Source: Brassica napus (Eukaryota > Streptophyta > Magnoliopsida > Brassicales > Brassicaceae). Taken from it: a stretch of DNA of 64,000 bases. The DNA is taken from assembly GCF_020379485.1 (NCBI RefSeq), contig NC_063437.1, positions 17,571,726 through 17,635,725 on the forward strand, in the 5' to 3' direction. The first letter of the stretch is position 1, and every line of letters starts with the position of its first letter. Under the pieces are notes generated by a model, which saw nothing but the letters and a program-made list of their open reading frames with translations, had not been told where the DNA came from and did not search any database. This document shows, piece after piece, positions 46,701 to 57,522 of this stretch. The translations under genes and the position numbers were made by a program.

Positions 46701-47358
46701 TTTCCTGCTCACATAACAGTGAGGAAAGCATGGGAGGAGTGTGGTGGACTGGAAAAGCAGAATAGAGGTACAAGAAGAGGTGGCTAAGGAACCTGCAGCA
46801 GTGATTCCCGAGATGAGATGGATCCCACCGGCTCCTACGACCTTGAAGTGCAATACTGATGGATCGTGGTCAAAGGAGACGGGAGTAGGAGGAGTAGGAT
46901 GGCTGTTACGTGATCATCAAGGAACACTACTGTGGGCAGGGGCAAAGAAGATGGCAGTGATGAGATCGGCGCTAGAGACTGAAGCAGAAGCTATTAGATG
47001 GGCTGTTCAAACACTGGTGGGTTTTGGGTATAGCAAAGTTTCTATAGAGACCGATTCATTACTGTTGGCAAACATGCTGAACGGTGAAGAAGAAATCTGG
47101 CCAGTGATTGCACCCATAATACAAGATATATCAACATCACTGTCATCAAATGGAGGATTTGAAATGGTGTATTATCCTCGAAGTGGTAATAAGTCAGCAA
47201 ATAGAATAGCAAAGGAGATTACTACGTTTACGTCCTTTGTCCCTAAGTAATATTCTATGGTGCCTTTGTGGTTGAATTTTTGTTTAGAGGCTGATAAGCC
47301 AGTTGTAAGACAATGATTTCGGATAATATAAAGTTGTTGTTGAGCCAAAAAAAAAAAA
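43774..47358 (+). mobile_element. 5'-truncated, disabled LINE (L1-type retrotransposon)
   Basis: Remains of the plant LINE ORF2: the 3' part of the endonuclease-to-RT linker (NWLRSGDRNTKFFH, NRIKSLVDDEG), then the reverse transcriptase (CPGPDG, YQPISLCNVAYKVISK, RGLRQGDPLSPYLF, and HLLFANDS with Asn replacing the second Asp of FADD), the zinc-finger RVT domain (FLWRCLNNALP, CSRCDGEAESVNHLLFQCP) and an RNase H domain (CNTDGSW, ETEAEAI, ETDS). A poly-A tail follows at 47347-47358. The endonuclease domain and ORF1 are missing. In-frame stops lie near 44549, 44867 and 44917, and the frame changes near 44460, 45280 and 46745. It cannot move on its own. Confidence 0.9.
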
Positions 47359-47866
47359 GAGCAATTGTCAATAATAACACATTTTGAGTTTTTGTCTAAA
47401 AAATAGTACTAGAAGTAGAAAGTCACAAAAATGACATTCATTAAAGAGTAAAATATCTCTAATACTCTTGATTTAAAATTAAATAAACAAACAAAAATAA
47501 ATAAAAAGAAAAAATTGAAAAAAAGAAATTTTTTTATAGTTTCAGATTCAAAATTTTTTATAATTTTCTTTTTTGAATTTTTTTTATTTTTTTTGATTTT
47601 TTTTTTATAATTCAAAAATACTTTTTGAAACTATTTTTTAAATTTTTATTTCAAATTTTTAAGTATTTATTTTTTATTTTATAAAATTTTAAATCTTAAT
47701 TCCAAAACCACAGCCCTTAACTCTAAACCCTAAGATTTGGATTAATTAACCCAAGAGATATAAGTGTATATTTACCTCTTTAATGAAATCTATTTTTGTG
47801 ACTTTGATCCTTGAGTGCTAGTTTGGGAACAAAAACTTGGTTTGATTCTATCCTAGTCTTTTTCTC
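47359..47866. mobile_element. MITE at the LINE poly-A tail, Mutator-like
   Basis: A 508-bp AT-rich element has long inverted ends: both ends, read inward, contain GAG(C/A)AA, a TTTTTGT stretch and AAGTCACAAAAAT followed by TTCATTAAAGAG. The middle carries CTTAACTCTAAACCCTAAG, as in the MITE at 2098-2417. It begins right after the LINE's poly-A run. The flanking 9-mers (all A on the left, CTAAAAATA on the right) agree only partly, so the target duplication is uncertain. Confidence 0.65.
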
Positions 47867-50777
47867 CTAAAAATAACTTGAAAACATTTTTTTACCATCC
47901 AAGTAGACAGGTCGTATGGTCCATCGACAGGTCAGTGAGTTATCTAACCTCTTCCTTAGTATCAAGTTATCCATTTCAGAGCCAGTGAATCTGATGATAA
48001 GTGTCATTGTCGGTAGCTACTGTTGCATGAAGAAATGGAAGTTAAGAAAGATGGATTAAGGAGAATTAACATAATTCTCATAAGACTAGGAATCTCCAAT
48101 ATGAGTATGAATATAAGGCATCCTCGAAGACGCTTAAGCATCCGATTATAAGGGGAGAAGAGAAATAAGAGATAGAGAGAGACCAAGACAATTAGCAATT
48201 AGAAAGAGTGTTTTATTGCTTTGTCTTGTGATATTTATAGTTTCTTCTCGAGAAACCCATTGGTAGTGAATAAAGGGAAAGATAAGTTTTGGTATCAAAT
48301 TATTCCAATTTCTATAGCACAAAGTTGATCAAAAGAAGGCTGACAAGGATCTTAGAGTAAGAAGTCTGTTGGGAACATGTTTATGTATATGCTAAAACCA
48401 AAAGTTAGAACTATTAGGTGATAGGTATCGTTAATTACTAAGAAAGATAATTTTTTTTGTCTAAAACATGTTAAAAAATTTCAACCAAAAAATAACTTGT
48501 CTAAAACGTATTAAAAATTTCAAAAAAAAACATGTCTAAAACATGTTAAAAAAAGAAAGAACAGATGTTTGAATATTTACACTTAGCAATACTTAAGACA
48601 ATAGTAATATTTTCTTGTTCATAGTAATACTTTTGCAAATTACAACAATTTTTAGTAATACCACATCAAAAAATTAAAATTATTAGTAATACTAATCAAT
48701 TTAAACAGTTTTATATTGTATATAACATATTGGCAGGAAAAAAAATTCAAAAAATATGTATTTTCTGTTATTCATCTTATTATGAAATTCTCATCAAAAC
48801 GTTAGTATGGAAGTATAAAATTGTTTTCTATGAAAATGAAAAAAAATCTATCAACTTGAGAAATGAAGAGTATTTTATGTCAATTTGAAAAATAAACACA
48901 TATATGGACATATAATCACCTAATATATGAAATACATCTTCTAAAAATAAATATTAAGACGAAAATTAAGGTTCTTAGAAATATGCATAATACATAGTAA
49001 TTCAAGATATTTTAAATTAGTTCAGAGTAGTTCACAATAGTACCTAGTAGTTCATATTACACATAGCAGTACAAGGTAGTTCCTAGTAGTTCTTTGACAT
49101 CTTGATGCGCAAACGTGTACGTGGTTGACAACATGTCCTTTCAAAGTAGTTCAAAGTAGATCAACGTCAGTAAAAAAAGTGTATCTTGAGCTTCTCTTTT
49201 CTCCTTGTCACATGTTGATTTACTCTCTTATGTAAGAGCTTCATGTTCTAAATGCATTCATGTTCTTAATAAATATATTTATTTAATCAAAATTTTTAAA
49301 GAAATATATTTTTTTATAAAATCAAAATATTTTGTGAATAATATTAAAGTCAAAATAGATATAACTGAATTGGAATTACAAAATGATATTCTTTATATAA
49401 CAATAAAAGTGTCAAAATTATTATTTTTATAAAACAAAGAGAATATTATTCATAAGTTAGATAGATTTTTAATTCAGTTATAAATAGTAAAATATATGAA
49501 ACATATCATTTTAAATTGAAGGGTTTAAAGTTTAAACAAAAATAATTTATATAAGTATTTTATTAAATTTATTTTGTTATTAATTGTTGATTAAAATATT
49601 ATTTAAATACTTATCTTGTTAAATATTTGCTTTTTCAAATATTTTTATATAACCAAAAATTGTATAATTTTTTATAATTTTTAAAAAATTAATTGTTGAT
49701 TAAGATATTATTGAAATACATAATATAAAGAAAAGAAAAGAAGAGAAAGTGGAATTTGTTAGCTATTTTAATAATATTAAGAAAGGAAGAGAAGATGGGG
49801 TCTGCAGGTTTGATGAAAATAATATAAAAAAAGTAGTAAGAGAAGGAGAAAAAATGAGGAAACAATACTTTTTGAATGAGAGAAAATATTATTTTATAAA
49901 TTATTAATTCAGTTATAAATATAGAACATTAAAATAAATGAATACAATATTTTAAATTTTAAATCATTTATGCGAACGAGATAAATAATTTTAATTTATT
50001 TAAATATTTTATTACATTAATTTTAAAAAATAATTTATGATTTAAATTTTATTTAAATATTTTTTTATGTTATTTTATTGTTCATAATATTATTATTGAA
50101 CTAGAAATGAGAAAAGTGGAAGCCAAAAAAATTATCATTTTGTAGTATATTTAGTGAATAATAATTAAACAATCACATTAACCATATAATAAAAAAATTA
50201 GATTTTTTCTTATATGTTATATTTAAAAATTTTAAAAAAATTTAAATTACAAAATTGAGGAAAACTTATATGTTATATTTTAATTTTTTTAAAATGATTT
50301 TAAATTACAAAAAAAGATGAAACCTTATATGTTATATTTTTCTTATATGTTAGATTTTTTCTTATATGTTATATTTTGAATTTTTTAAAATGACTTAAAA
50401 TTAAAAAATGTAAGTTTTGATTAATCATACGACTAAAATGATTAAAATGATATGTATCAGTTCGATGGTTGATATGAAACCTTTCAAAACCATATGGAAG
50501 ATAAATGTCAAAATGATTCAATTGTGGAAATAATACTGTTCACTTTTTTCAAAATGTGTTGGGTGAAAAAAATAAGATTTTTGTGTTATAACTTTTTTAA
50601 TGTTCAATCTGATCAATCCATGATATATTAATTATAGTTTAGTTCCATAATTTTTAATAAAAATTATTCCGGTCCATAAAAATGAAATTATATAAAAACA
50701 ACAAAAACATTGTATATGTATAAATAAAATGATCAAATATATAAAAAATTATCGATAATATATACAAATAAACTCAA
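47867..50777. other. AT-rich repeat-laden intergenic DNA
   Basis: No gene is seen. A three-unit imperfect tandem repeat with TGTCTAAAACATGTTAAAAA lies at 48459-48552. Words with TAGTTC recur about eight times between 49018 and 49160. Two segments near 49440-49620 and 49880-50080 share order and wording (TAATTCAGTTATAAATA) and look like an old duplication. The segment from about 50160 resembles the body of the Helitron at 51191. Confidence 0.45.
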
Positions 50778-50805
50778 TGTGCGCAAGACGCATATCTTAT
50801 CCTAG
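50778..50805 (+). mobile_element. Degenerate Helitron 3' end
   Basis: TGTGCGCAAGACGCATATC followed by TTATCCTAG and then T matches the 3' end of the 3303 and 51191 Helitrons with several substitutions that weaken the hairpin. Internal sequence upstream (about 50160-50800, including AAACAATCACATTAACCATATAA) also matches that family. The 5' end is not found, so it is a truncated older copy. Confidence 0.6.
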
Positions 50806-51190
50806 TTTTAATTATTGCAAAAAAAAAAAGCTGATTGAACGAAAAGTCGTGGAGTTAAATCTAAATAAACAAAATATAAAAAAAATCATGGGACCAAGAC
50901 GCAGATTTATTTAAATTGAAAAAATATAATGAAAGGGAAATGGTGGAAGGGAAAAAGAAGGGGGATAGTGAGAAAATGGGTGGGATAGTTAGAATAGAAT
51001 TCTTGAGAGTGGGGCAAATTAAAATACTTTTCTTTGGCACCGTGCAAAAAGGGTAAGAAGAAGAGTGGTGCGAGGAAAATAAGTATATGCTTGAAAGAAT
51101 TGCATTGACCTAGATTTTTTTTTTTAAAACGCTGGATAATTATATTATTACAACTATGATAAATATTATAGACGATTCTATAGCTGATAA

Positions 51191-52330
51191 TCTTCTATAT
51201 ATTAAAAGAGAAACATTATAACATATTTTTGTAGCCACATGTCATCAGCACAATCATTCTTAGAATCTTTAGAAAATATGTTGGTCCATATAAATATATA
51301 ATAAGCTTTTTATTAAACTAATCATAAATTAATCATAATGTTCTTCATTGTTTCCTTAAATAAAAATCACAGAATTAACTAATGTAGCTAAAATATATAT
51401 CACAATTAATGATTTTGAATAATAAAGATTTGATAAAAATCTGTCTATTCTCTATCATTTTTAATTCATTTTAAAATAAATTAAACAACCACATTAACTA
51501 TATAATAAAAATTTAAATTTTTTTCGTATATGTTATATTTTGAATTTAAAAAAACGAATATAAATGACTAAAGTTGTTAAAAATCTCACACTGAAATTTT
51601 TGTGATCCATGGTTTAAAATTTATGTTATAACAAAATACAAATGATTACGAAATTACATAAGTAGGAAGTGTCATTTAATAAATATTATATATATGCATA
51701 TTAATATTTTTTAAAAATAAATTATATACCATATAAAATACATAAGTATTTTAATTTCGAATTTGATTTGAAATTTTTGATAAATATTTTGAACAATTAT
51801 TGACAACTTAATATTTAGATACCTCTTTGCATTGAATGTTTTTAAAATTATAAATTATATACCTTTTTGATAAATATTTTGAACAATTATTGACAAGTTA
51901 AAATTATAAATTATATACCTCTTTGCATTGAATGTTTTTAAAATTATAAATTACTTAAACTATTAAACATCGCATAAATTTTTTATTGTTATCTTTGATT
52001 TAAAATTTTTGTTATAAAGAAATACAAACGATCAAAAATAATATGAGTATAAAATATTTTTAACAGATGTCAATATTAAAAATGTACTATATATCTATAT
52101 TAATATCATTTAAACTTAATTTTATAATATATAAAATAGAAAAAAAAGTGTTTGTCTCGATAAATAAAATTTATTTAAGTATTTGTACCAATTTAATTAT
52201 ATATGTAATAGTTACTAATTTTTTAATTATTCAATATATATATTATTTCATAATATGTAAAAAATATATGATACTTAAAAATAATTTATACATAATATTC
52301 ATTCCGCGCAAGGCGCGGATCTTAACCTAG
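51191..52330 (+). mobile_element. Non-autonomous Helitron, about 1.14 kb
   Basis: It starts TCTTCTATATATTAAAAGAG after an A at 51190 and ends with hairpin CCGCGCAAGGCGCGG (52304-52318) and CTAG at 52327-52330, before a T. It is the sister of 3303-4336: the final 30 bases are identical and the 5' 100 bases nearly so. The body is non-coding and AT-rich, with an internal tandem duplication. It lies 1 kb upstream of the RLP gene, in the same direction. Confidence 0.88.
51775..51953 (+). repeat. Internal duplication inside the Helitron
   Basis: Two blocks are each present twice in alternating order: TTTTGATAAATATTTTGAAC at 51775 and 51865, and TACCTCTTTGCATTGAATG at 51820 and 51916. The period is about 90-96 bases. 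The sister element at 3303-4336 shows only one copy, so the duplication came after the two elements separated and explains most of their length difference. Confidence 0.75.
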
Positions 52331-53295
52331 TTCTACTTATTGTATAAGGATTTACGTCTGACTGCATCACCAGAGCTGTCCTATGAAATCCACGCTTGCT
52401 AGTACTCCTTTCGCCCTACTGCAGATCTCTTGTAAAGTATTTCTCTCTTAATTTGCATAATTCTGCATTTTACTAGAATTGAAACCCAGACCTCCTAGTG
52501 TAAATATTTAATTTTAATATAATTATTTATTTAAATTAAGCAACTGAATATTTCCTATATTTATGGTAAGTAATACTATCTATATTTTGTAAATAATATT
52601 AATTGTAATTTTTATGCAACTCTATACTACTCTCTCTCTCTGTTTCTCTCTCTCTGTTTCCGAAAGTAAGATTTTCTAGAGTATGCACGCTTATTAAGAA
52701 TTTAATAAATGTTTATAATTTAATTTACTTTTTACTTTATTATATATTTTCCAATAACTTTCTACCATTGAAATTTAATCAATTCAAATATTCTCAATTA
52801 ATGTTTCTTAAAAGTATAAAAAAATATGTTAACAATATAAAAAATCTATCTTTGTGAAACAAAAAAAATCTAAAAAATCTTAATTTCGAGAACGGATGGA
52901 GTATTAAAGCTTATCATTGTAACATTACGTGCATATCATTGTGCTAAACTGATTTATGTAATTTTGAACATATGTGAGAAATTTCGAATCGATGATTTTT
53001 CAATCCAATTTTTTGTTTTGTTATTTTCTTAAACTATTCCAATCCAAGATATACGCTAGAAAAATCAACTAACGCGGGTTTCACTTCTTGATTTGAATGA
53101 CAATTAGCCACTAGCCAATTTATTTCTTCCAAGCTAGAATACAAAGACTTCACTTAGTTCTAACTTCTTCTATAAGTCAAGCTGTGTCATTGTGTTGGTG
53201 ACATTGCCCCCACTGAAACTCACCTATCTTTATTATACCACCAACCTTCCCTCTCATTTTTCTTAAACCAAAATAATTCTTCTTTAATACTTTTC
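52331..53295. other. RLP upstream region
   Basis: Between the Helitron and the RLP start codon I see no gene. A CT-rich stretch (CTCTCTCTCTCTGTTTCTCTC) lies near 52632. The last 150 bases should hold the RLP leader. Confidence 0.4.
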
Positions 53296-55887
53296 ATGAC
53301 CACCATGTTGGAATCTCTTATGCTTTTCCATTTTCTCTCGCTAATCTTGCTCTGTTGTATCTCCCCTTCAAGCCCCTTCAGTGTAAACATTGATTACAGC
53401 AGTTATGTTGCTTGTCATCCCAATCAGTCTCAAGCTCTCACTGAGTTCATGAACGAGTTTGATAGCAGCCATTGCGACCTTAGCAAACCCTATAATGGAG
53501 TTTGGTGCGATAAATCCACCAGTGCGGTCACAATGCTACAACTCAAGGCCTGTCTCATTGGAACTCTAAAGCCCAGCAGTAGTCTATTCAGGTTACATCA
53601 TCTTCGTCACCTTTACCTCAGTCAAAACAACTTCATCTCATCTACACTTCCTTCTGAATTTGGCAGTCTCAGCAGGTTAGAGTTCTTATCTCTTTTCAAT
53701 AATGGCTTCGTAGGCCAAGTTCCTTCCACATTTAATAACCTAAGCTTGCTTTCATTCTTAGACCTCAATGAAAATCACTTCTCTGGAACACTGAATTCCA
53801 ACAGTAGCCTCTTTAAGTTGCACCACCTCCGTTTCCTTGATCTAGGTTCCAACAACTTCACTTCATCACTCCCTTATGAATTTGGAAATCTCAAAAGACT
53901 AGAGTACTTGTCTCTTGCCTCTAATGACTTTTTCGGTCAAGTTCCTCCCACAATTAGTAACCTAACCTCGTTATCCGAATTGCAACTTAACCACAACCAG
54001 CTCACTGGTAGTTTCCCACTTGTACAAAATCTTACCATGCTCTCTCTTCTAAATCTTGGTGATAACCACTTCTCTGGAACCATTCCTTCTTCTCTCTTCA
54101 CCATGCCTTTCTTATCATACCTTGATCTGTCTGGAAACGATCTCACCGGTTCTATTGAAGTTCATCACTCCCCTACCCCATCTAGGCTCGAGCACATGTA
54201 CCTTGGGAATAACCATTTTGAAGGAAAAATCATAGAGCCTATCTCAAAGCTCATTCACCTCACACACCTAGACCTTTCTTTCCTAAACACAAGCTATCCA
54301 GTTGACTTAAACCTCTTCTCCCCGCTAAAATCATTGTTGCACCTTGATCTTTCCGGTAATAGTATATCTCCAGCCAGTTTAAGTTCAAAGTCAGACATCC
54401 CAAAAAGCTTGGAGATTTTGAGATTATCAGGCTGTGGTATCAACGAGTTCCCAACTTTCTTAAAAACCTTTCAAAAGTTGGAGTTTATAGAATTGTCCAA
54501 CAACAGAATCAAAGGGAAAGTCCCTGAGTGGTTATGGAACCTTCCTCGTCTGACCACATTCTCTATTTCAAATAACTTATTTAATGGTTTCGAAGGTCCA
54601 ACGGACGTTATGGTAAATTCATCGATGAAGAATATATTTCTGGAGCAAAACTGTTTTGAAGGAGCAATTCCTGTTCTACCAGTCTCTATCCGCATGTTGT
54701 CTGCAAAATTCAATAAATTCACAGGGAGCATACCTCGTTCAATATGCAATTGTCGATCTCTCACTCATTTGAAGCTACCGTACAACAACCTCACCGGTCC
54801 AATCCCTCAATGCTTGAGTAACTTGTCGGTTGTGACTCTTCGAAAGAACAACTTGGAAGGAATTATTCCTGACGTGTTTTATATCGGTTCTCCGCTACGG
54901 TCACTTGACGTTGGGCACAATCGACTAACCGGAAAACTTCCAAGATCTCTTCAAAATTGCTCATCTCTAGAGTTTCTAAGCGTTGACCACAACATGATTG
55001 AAGACACATTTCCTTTCTGGCTCAAGGCTTTACCGAACTTGCAAGTCCTTACACTCAGTTCAAACAAGTTTTATGGCTCTATATCTCCTCCTGATCAAGG
55101 TCCTCTCGGGTTTCCAGAGCTACGTATATTTGAGATATCTGATAATAAGTTTATCGGAAGCTTGCCACCAAGCTACTTTGTGAACTGGAAAGCATCGTCC
55201 CTTACTATGAATGAAGATAGTAGTCTATATATGGTACACGAAGAAATTAACTATGGGGTATTGTACTATTTCAATATAGAGGCTATAGATTTGCAATACA
55301 AAGGTCTATCAATGGAGCAAAAGAAGGTCCTTACTTCATACGCCACCATTGATTTTTCTGGGAATAGAATTACAGGACAGATTCCTGAATCAATTGGTCT
55401 CTTGAAAGCATTAATTGCACTCAACTTATCAAACAATGCCTTCACAGGCCATATTCCTTTGTCGTTGGCCAATCTGAGTAATCTTGAATCACTAGACCTA
55501 TCAAGCAACCACCTCTCAGGTACTATTCCTTATGGACTTGGAAGCCTCTCGTTTTTGGAGTACATAAATGTGTCTCACAACCAACTCAAGGGTGAAATAC
55601 CACAAGGAACACAGATTACTGGGCAAGCTAAATCTTCATTCGAAGGGAATGCAGGCCTTTGTGGTCTTCCTCTCCAAGAAACTTGCTTTGGGACTAATGC
55701 ACCACCGACACAACCACCTAAGCAAGAAGATGAAGAAGATGAAGAAGAAGTGTTGAACTGGAAAGCTGTAATTATTGGGTATGGACCTGGAGTGTTGCTT
55801 GGATTGGCAATCGCACAACTCATTGCTTCATACAAACCGGAGTGGCTCGTCAAGATTATTGGTCCAAACAAGCGCAGAAACTGTTAG
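53296..55887 (+). CDS. LRR receptor-like protein (RLP), RLP42/RLP24-like clade
   Basis: Intact single-exon gene of 863 residues. A signal peptide covers about residues 1-28, then comes an N-terminal cysteine-pair cap ([24 protein letters not shown]). A long array of plant extracellular LRRs (LxxLxLxxNxxxGxIP) is broken by an island near residues 625-670 ([20 protein letters not shown]). The juxtamembrane segment has [12 protein letters not shown], then an acidic stretch EDEEDEEEV (about 811-819), a membrane helix with GxxxG ([18 protein letters not shown]) and a short basic tail. There is no kinase; such RLPs signal with SOBIR1 and BAK1, and members of this clade detect microbial proteins. 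Family relatives in Arabidopsis sit elsewhere on the same chromosome arm, not between MLO5 and the LEA gene. Confidence 0.92.
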   Translation: MTTMLESLMLFHFLSLILLCCISPSSPFSVNIDYSSYVACHPNQSQALTEFMNEFDSSHCDLSKPYNGVWCDKSTSAVTMLQLKACLIGTLKPSSSLFRLHHLRHLYLSQNNFISSTLPSEFGSLSRLEFLSLFNNGFVGQVPSTFNNLSLLSFLDLNENHFSGTLNSNSSLFKLHHLRFLDLGSNNFTSSLPYEFGNLKRLEYLSLASNDFFGQVPPTISNLTSLSELQLNHNQLTGSFPLVQNLTMLSLLNLGDNHFSGTIPSSLFTMPFLSYLDLSGNDLTGSIEVHHSPTPSRLEHMYLGNNHFEGKIIEPISKLIHLTHLDLSFLNTSYPVDLNLFSPLKSLLHLDLSGNSISPASLSSKSDIPKSLEILRLSGCGINEFPTFLKTFQKLEFIELSNNRIKGKVPEWLWNLPRLTTFSISNNLFNGFEGPTDVMVNSSMKNIFLEQNCFEGAIPVLPVSIRMLSAKFNKFTGSIPRSICNCRSLTHLKLPYNNLTGPIPQCLSNLSVVTLRKNNLEGIIPDVFYIGSPLRSLDVGHNRLTGKLPRSLQNCSSLEFLSVDHNMIEDTFPFWLKALPNLQVLTLSSNKFYGSISPPDQGPLGFPELRIFEISDNKFIGSLPPSYFVNWKASSLTMNEDSSLYMVHEEINYGVLYYFNIEAIDLQYKGLSMEQKKVLTSYATIDFSGNRITGQIPESIGLLKALIALNLSNNAFTGHIPLSLANLSNLESLDLSSNHLSGTIPYGLGSLSFLEYINVSHNQLKGEIPQGTQITGQAKSSFEGNAGLCGLPLQETCFGTNAPPTQPPKQEDEEDEEEVLNWKAVIIGYGPGVLLGLAIAQLIASYKPEWLVKIIGPNKRRNC

Positions 55888-57303
55888 GAATGCTTTCTGT
55901 TTGAGTGCTCATGTATGGAAGCATCTCCTTATGTTTGTTTTATCATTATCTGATGTTTTGTTCTCTTTCATTTCTCTATAAAGTAAATGGTGTGTTTTGT
56001 AGTAATTTTCACACTGGAGTTGCTCTTCAATCCTAGAAATTTTATGATTTTTTTGTTTTGCATTTGATCTTGGAAGGTTCATTTATTACTTGGTTTGTCT
56101 ATCATCTTCCTTGGTACGGTTTTGCATTATTAACATCTAGGCAAAGAATCTGTGCTCTCATTTTATAAAAATAAATATAGTATTTTATAACTTATTAATT
56201 TTTTTTATAAAACGTAGAAAGTATGTGTTATAATCATTTATAGATAATATTAAAATGTGTATATTTTATAGTTTTAGATTAAAACTAAAATACAAATACG
56301 TCAAATACCAATTAAAATATACATCCTCTATTAGTTTAGGTGAGTTATTCTAAAATTTTAAAATATTACTTAGTACTTTCTGAATTAAGTAACTACAATA
56401 AAAAACAAATTTCAATTAAATCATTTACTAATTTAATAAGGTAATTTATAATGATTTCAGTTTCCTAATGAAAAGATACAGTCTTTCAAATTAATTGGGA
56501 TTCCTGATAGATATATGATTTTGTAAACATATCTGAACTTTTAGGGAAGACATCACATAGAGTTTATCTTTGATATAACAAGATGGTCGAACTAGATCTT
56601 CACCGAATAGCTGAAATCTAATCTCTTATACCACTTAAAACGATCAGACCTATTACTGTCATTCTGTCAAAAAGACGAAAAGATCGCAACATAGAAATTA
56701 CAAATAGCAAATTTGCATAAAAATATTAACACAAGCGAGATGTTATCCAGTTGATGTGCAAACTGCAACCCTACGTGTACCCAAGACTCCTCTAAATTTA
56801 CTAAACACATATGGTTAATCGTGGCTGTTACATTTTACTTCTCTCATCCAACAACTCGCTAGAATATCACATTCATTCACTAGAGAACTCATGAGTGAAC
56901 AGGGTAAGCAAAGAAGTGGGTTGCAGTTGGATCGAGGTGAAGATCAGTGCCATGCTTTTGTTGTGTGAGATACGATACAATGCATCCAAGGATTGAAGAG
57001 CTAAAAGACTTGGATAGCTTAGTGATGAATAGATGGATGATGGAAGAAGGATTCACACATGTGTTGGATTCTTCTTAACACAATTAAGTATTTCATAATA
57101 ATAGTAACAATTAATTATAATTCTTCTTAATATTAGATAATTAAGACATTACCTAGTCAAAAACACTCCCTAGTTCTACGGCCAATATTGTGCAATTTCT
57201 TTGGACAACATTTATTTACATCTCCCATAAGTAAATCACTTGTTTATTCTTTCTAAAATTAATCAAGAAGGAAATAAAGTTAACCTTAATTTATTCAAGA
57301 AAC
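55888..57303. other. Intergenic region between RLP and LEA genes
   Basis: RLP 3' flank, then AT-rich DNA with no gene. An ACGTG core (CTACGTGTAC, near 56772) lies about 530 bases upstream of the LEA start and could serve as an ABA-responsive element. The PPR gene present here in Arabidopsis is not seen. Confidence 0.4.
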
Positions 57304-57522
57304 ATGTCAAAGACACCAACAGAGAAACAAGAGTTACCACTAGAAACGAGTCCTTACACAAAGTACGAGGATATTGAAGATTACAAGAAGAACGCTTATG
57401 GAACTTCTGGTCACCAGGAAGTTAAGCCTGGCCAAGGCGGTGGCGCAACAGACGCACCGACACTCTCAGGCAGTGCTCCTCCCTCCGCTATAGATTCAGC
57501 TAACCAACAAGCTAAGAAGTGA
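57304..57522 (+). CDS. Small LEA protein, group 6 (PvLEA18 type)
   Basis: A single exon encodes 72 very hydrophilic residues without cysteine or tryptophan, as expected of disordered LEA proteins. The family pattern is LPLETSPYTKYEDIEDYKK followed by a Gly-rich segment and YGTSGHQEVKPGQGGG, TDAPTLSGS and SAIDSANQQAKK. Members accumulate in seeds or during drying and are thought to protect macromolecules in the cytosol. It occupies the place of At2g33690. The gene keeps a full frame and looks functional. Confidence 0.9.
   Translation: MSKTPTEKQELPLETSPYTKYEDIEDYKKNAYGTSGHQEVKPGQGGGATDAPTLSGSAPPSAIDSANQQAKK

Noticed and set aside
49205..49432. 75-codon frame in AT-rich DNA
   Set aside because: Ile/Lys/Phe/Tyr-rich content as expected for random AT-rich sequence, with no motif.
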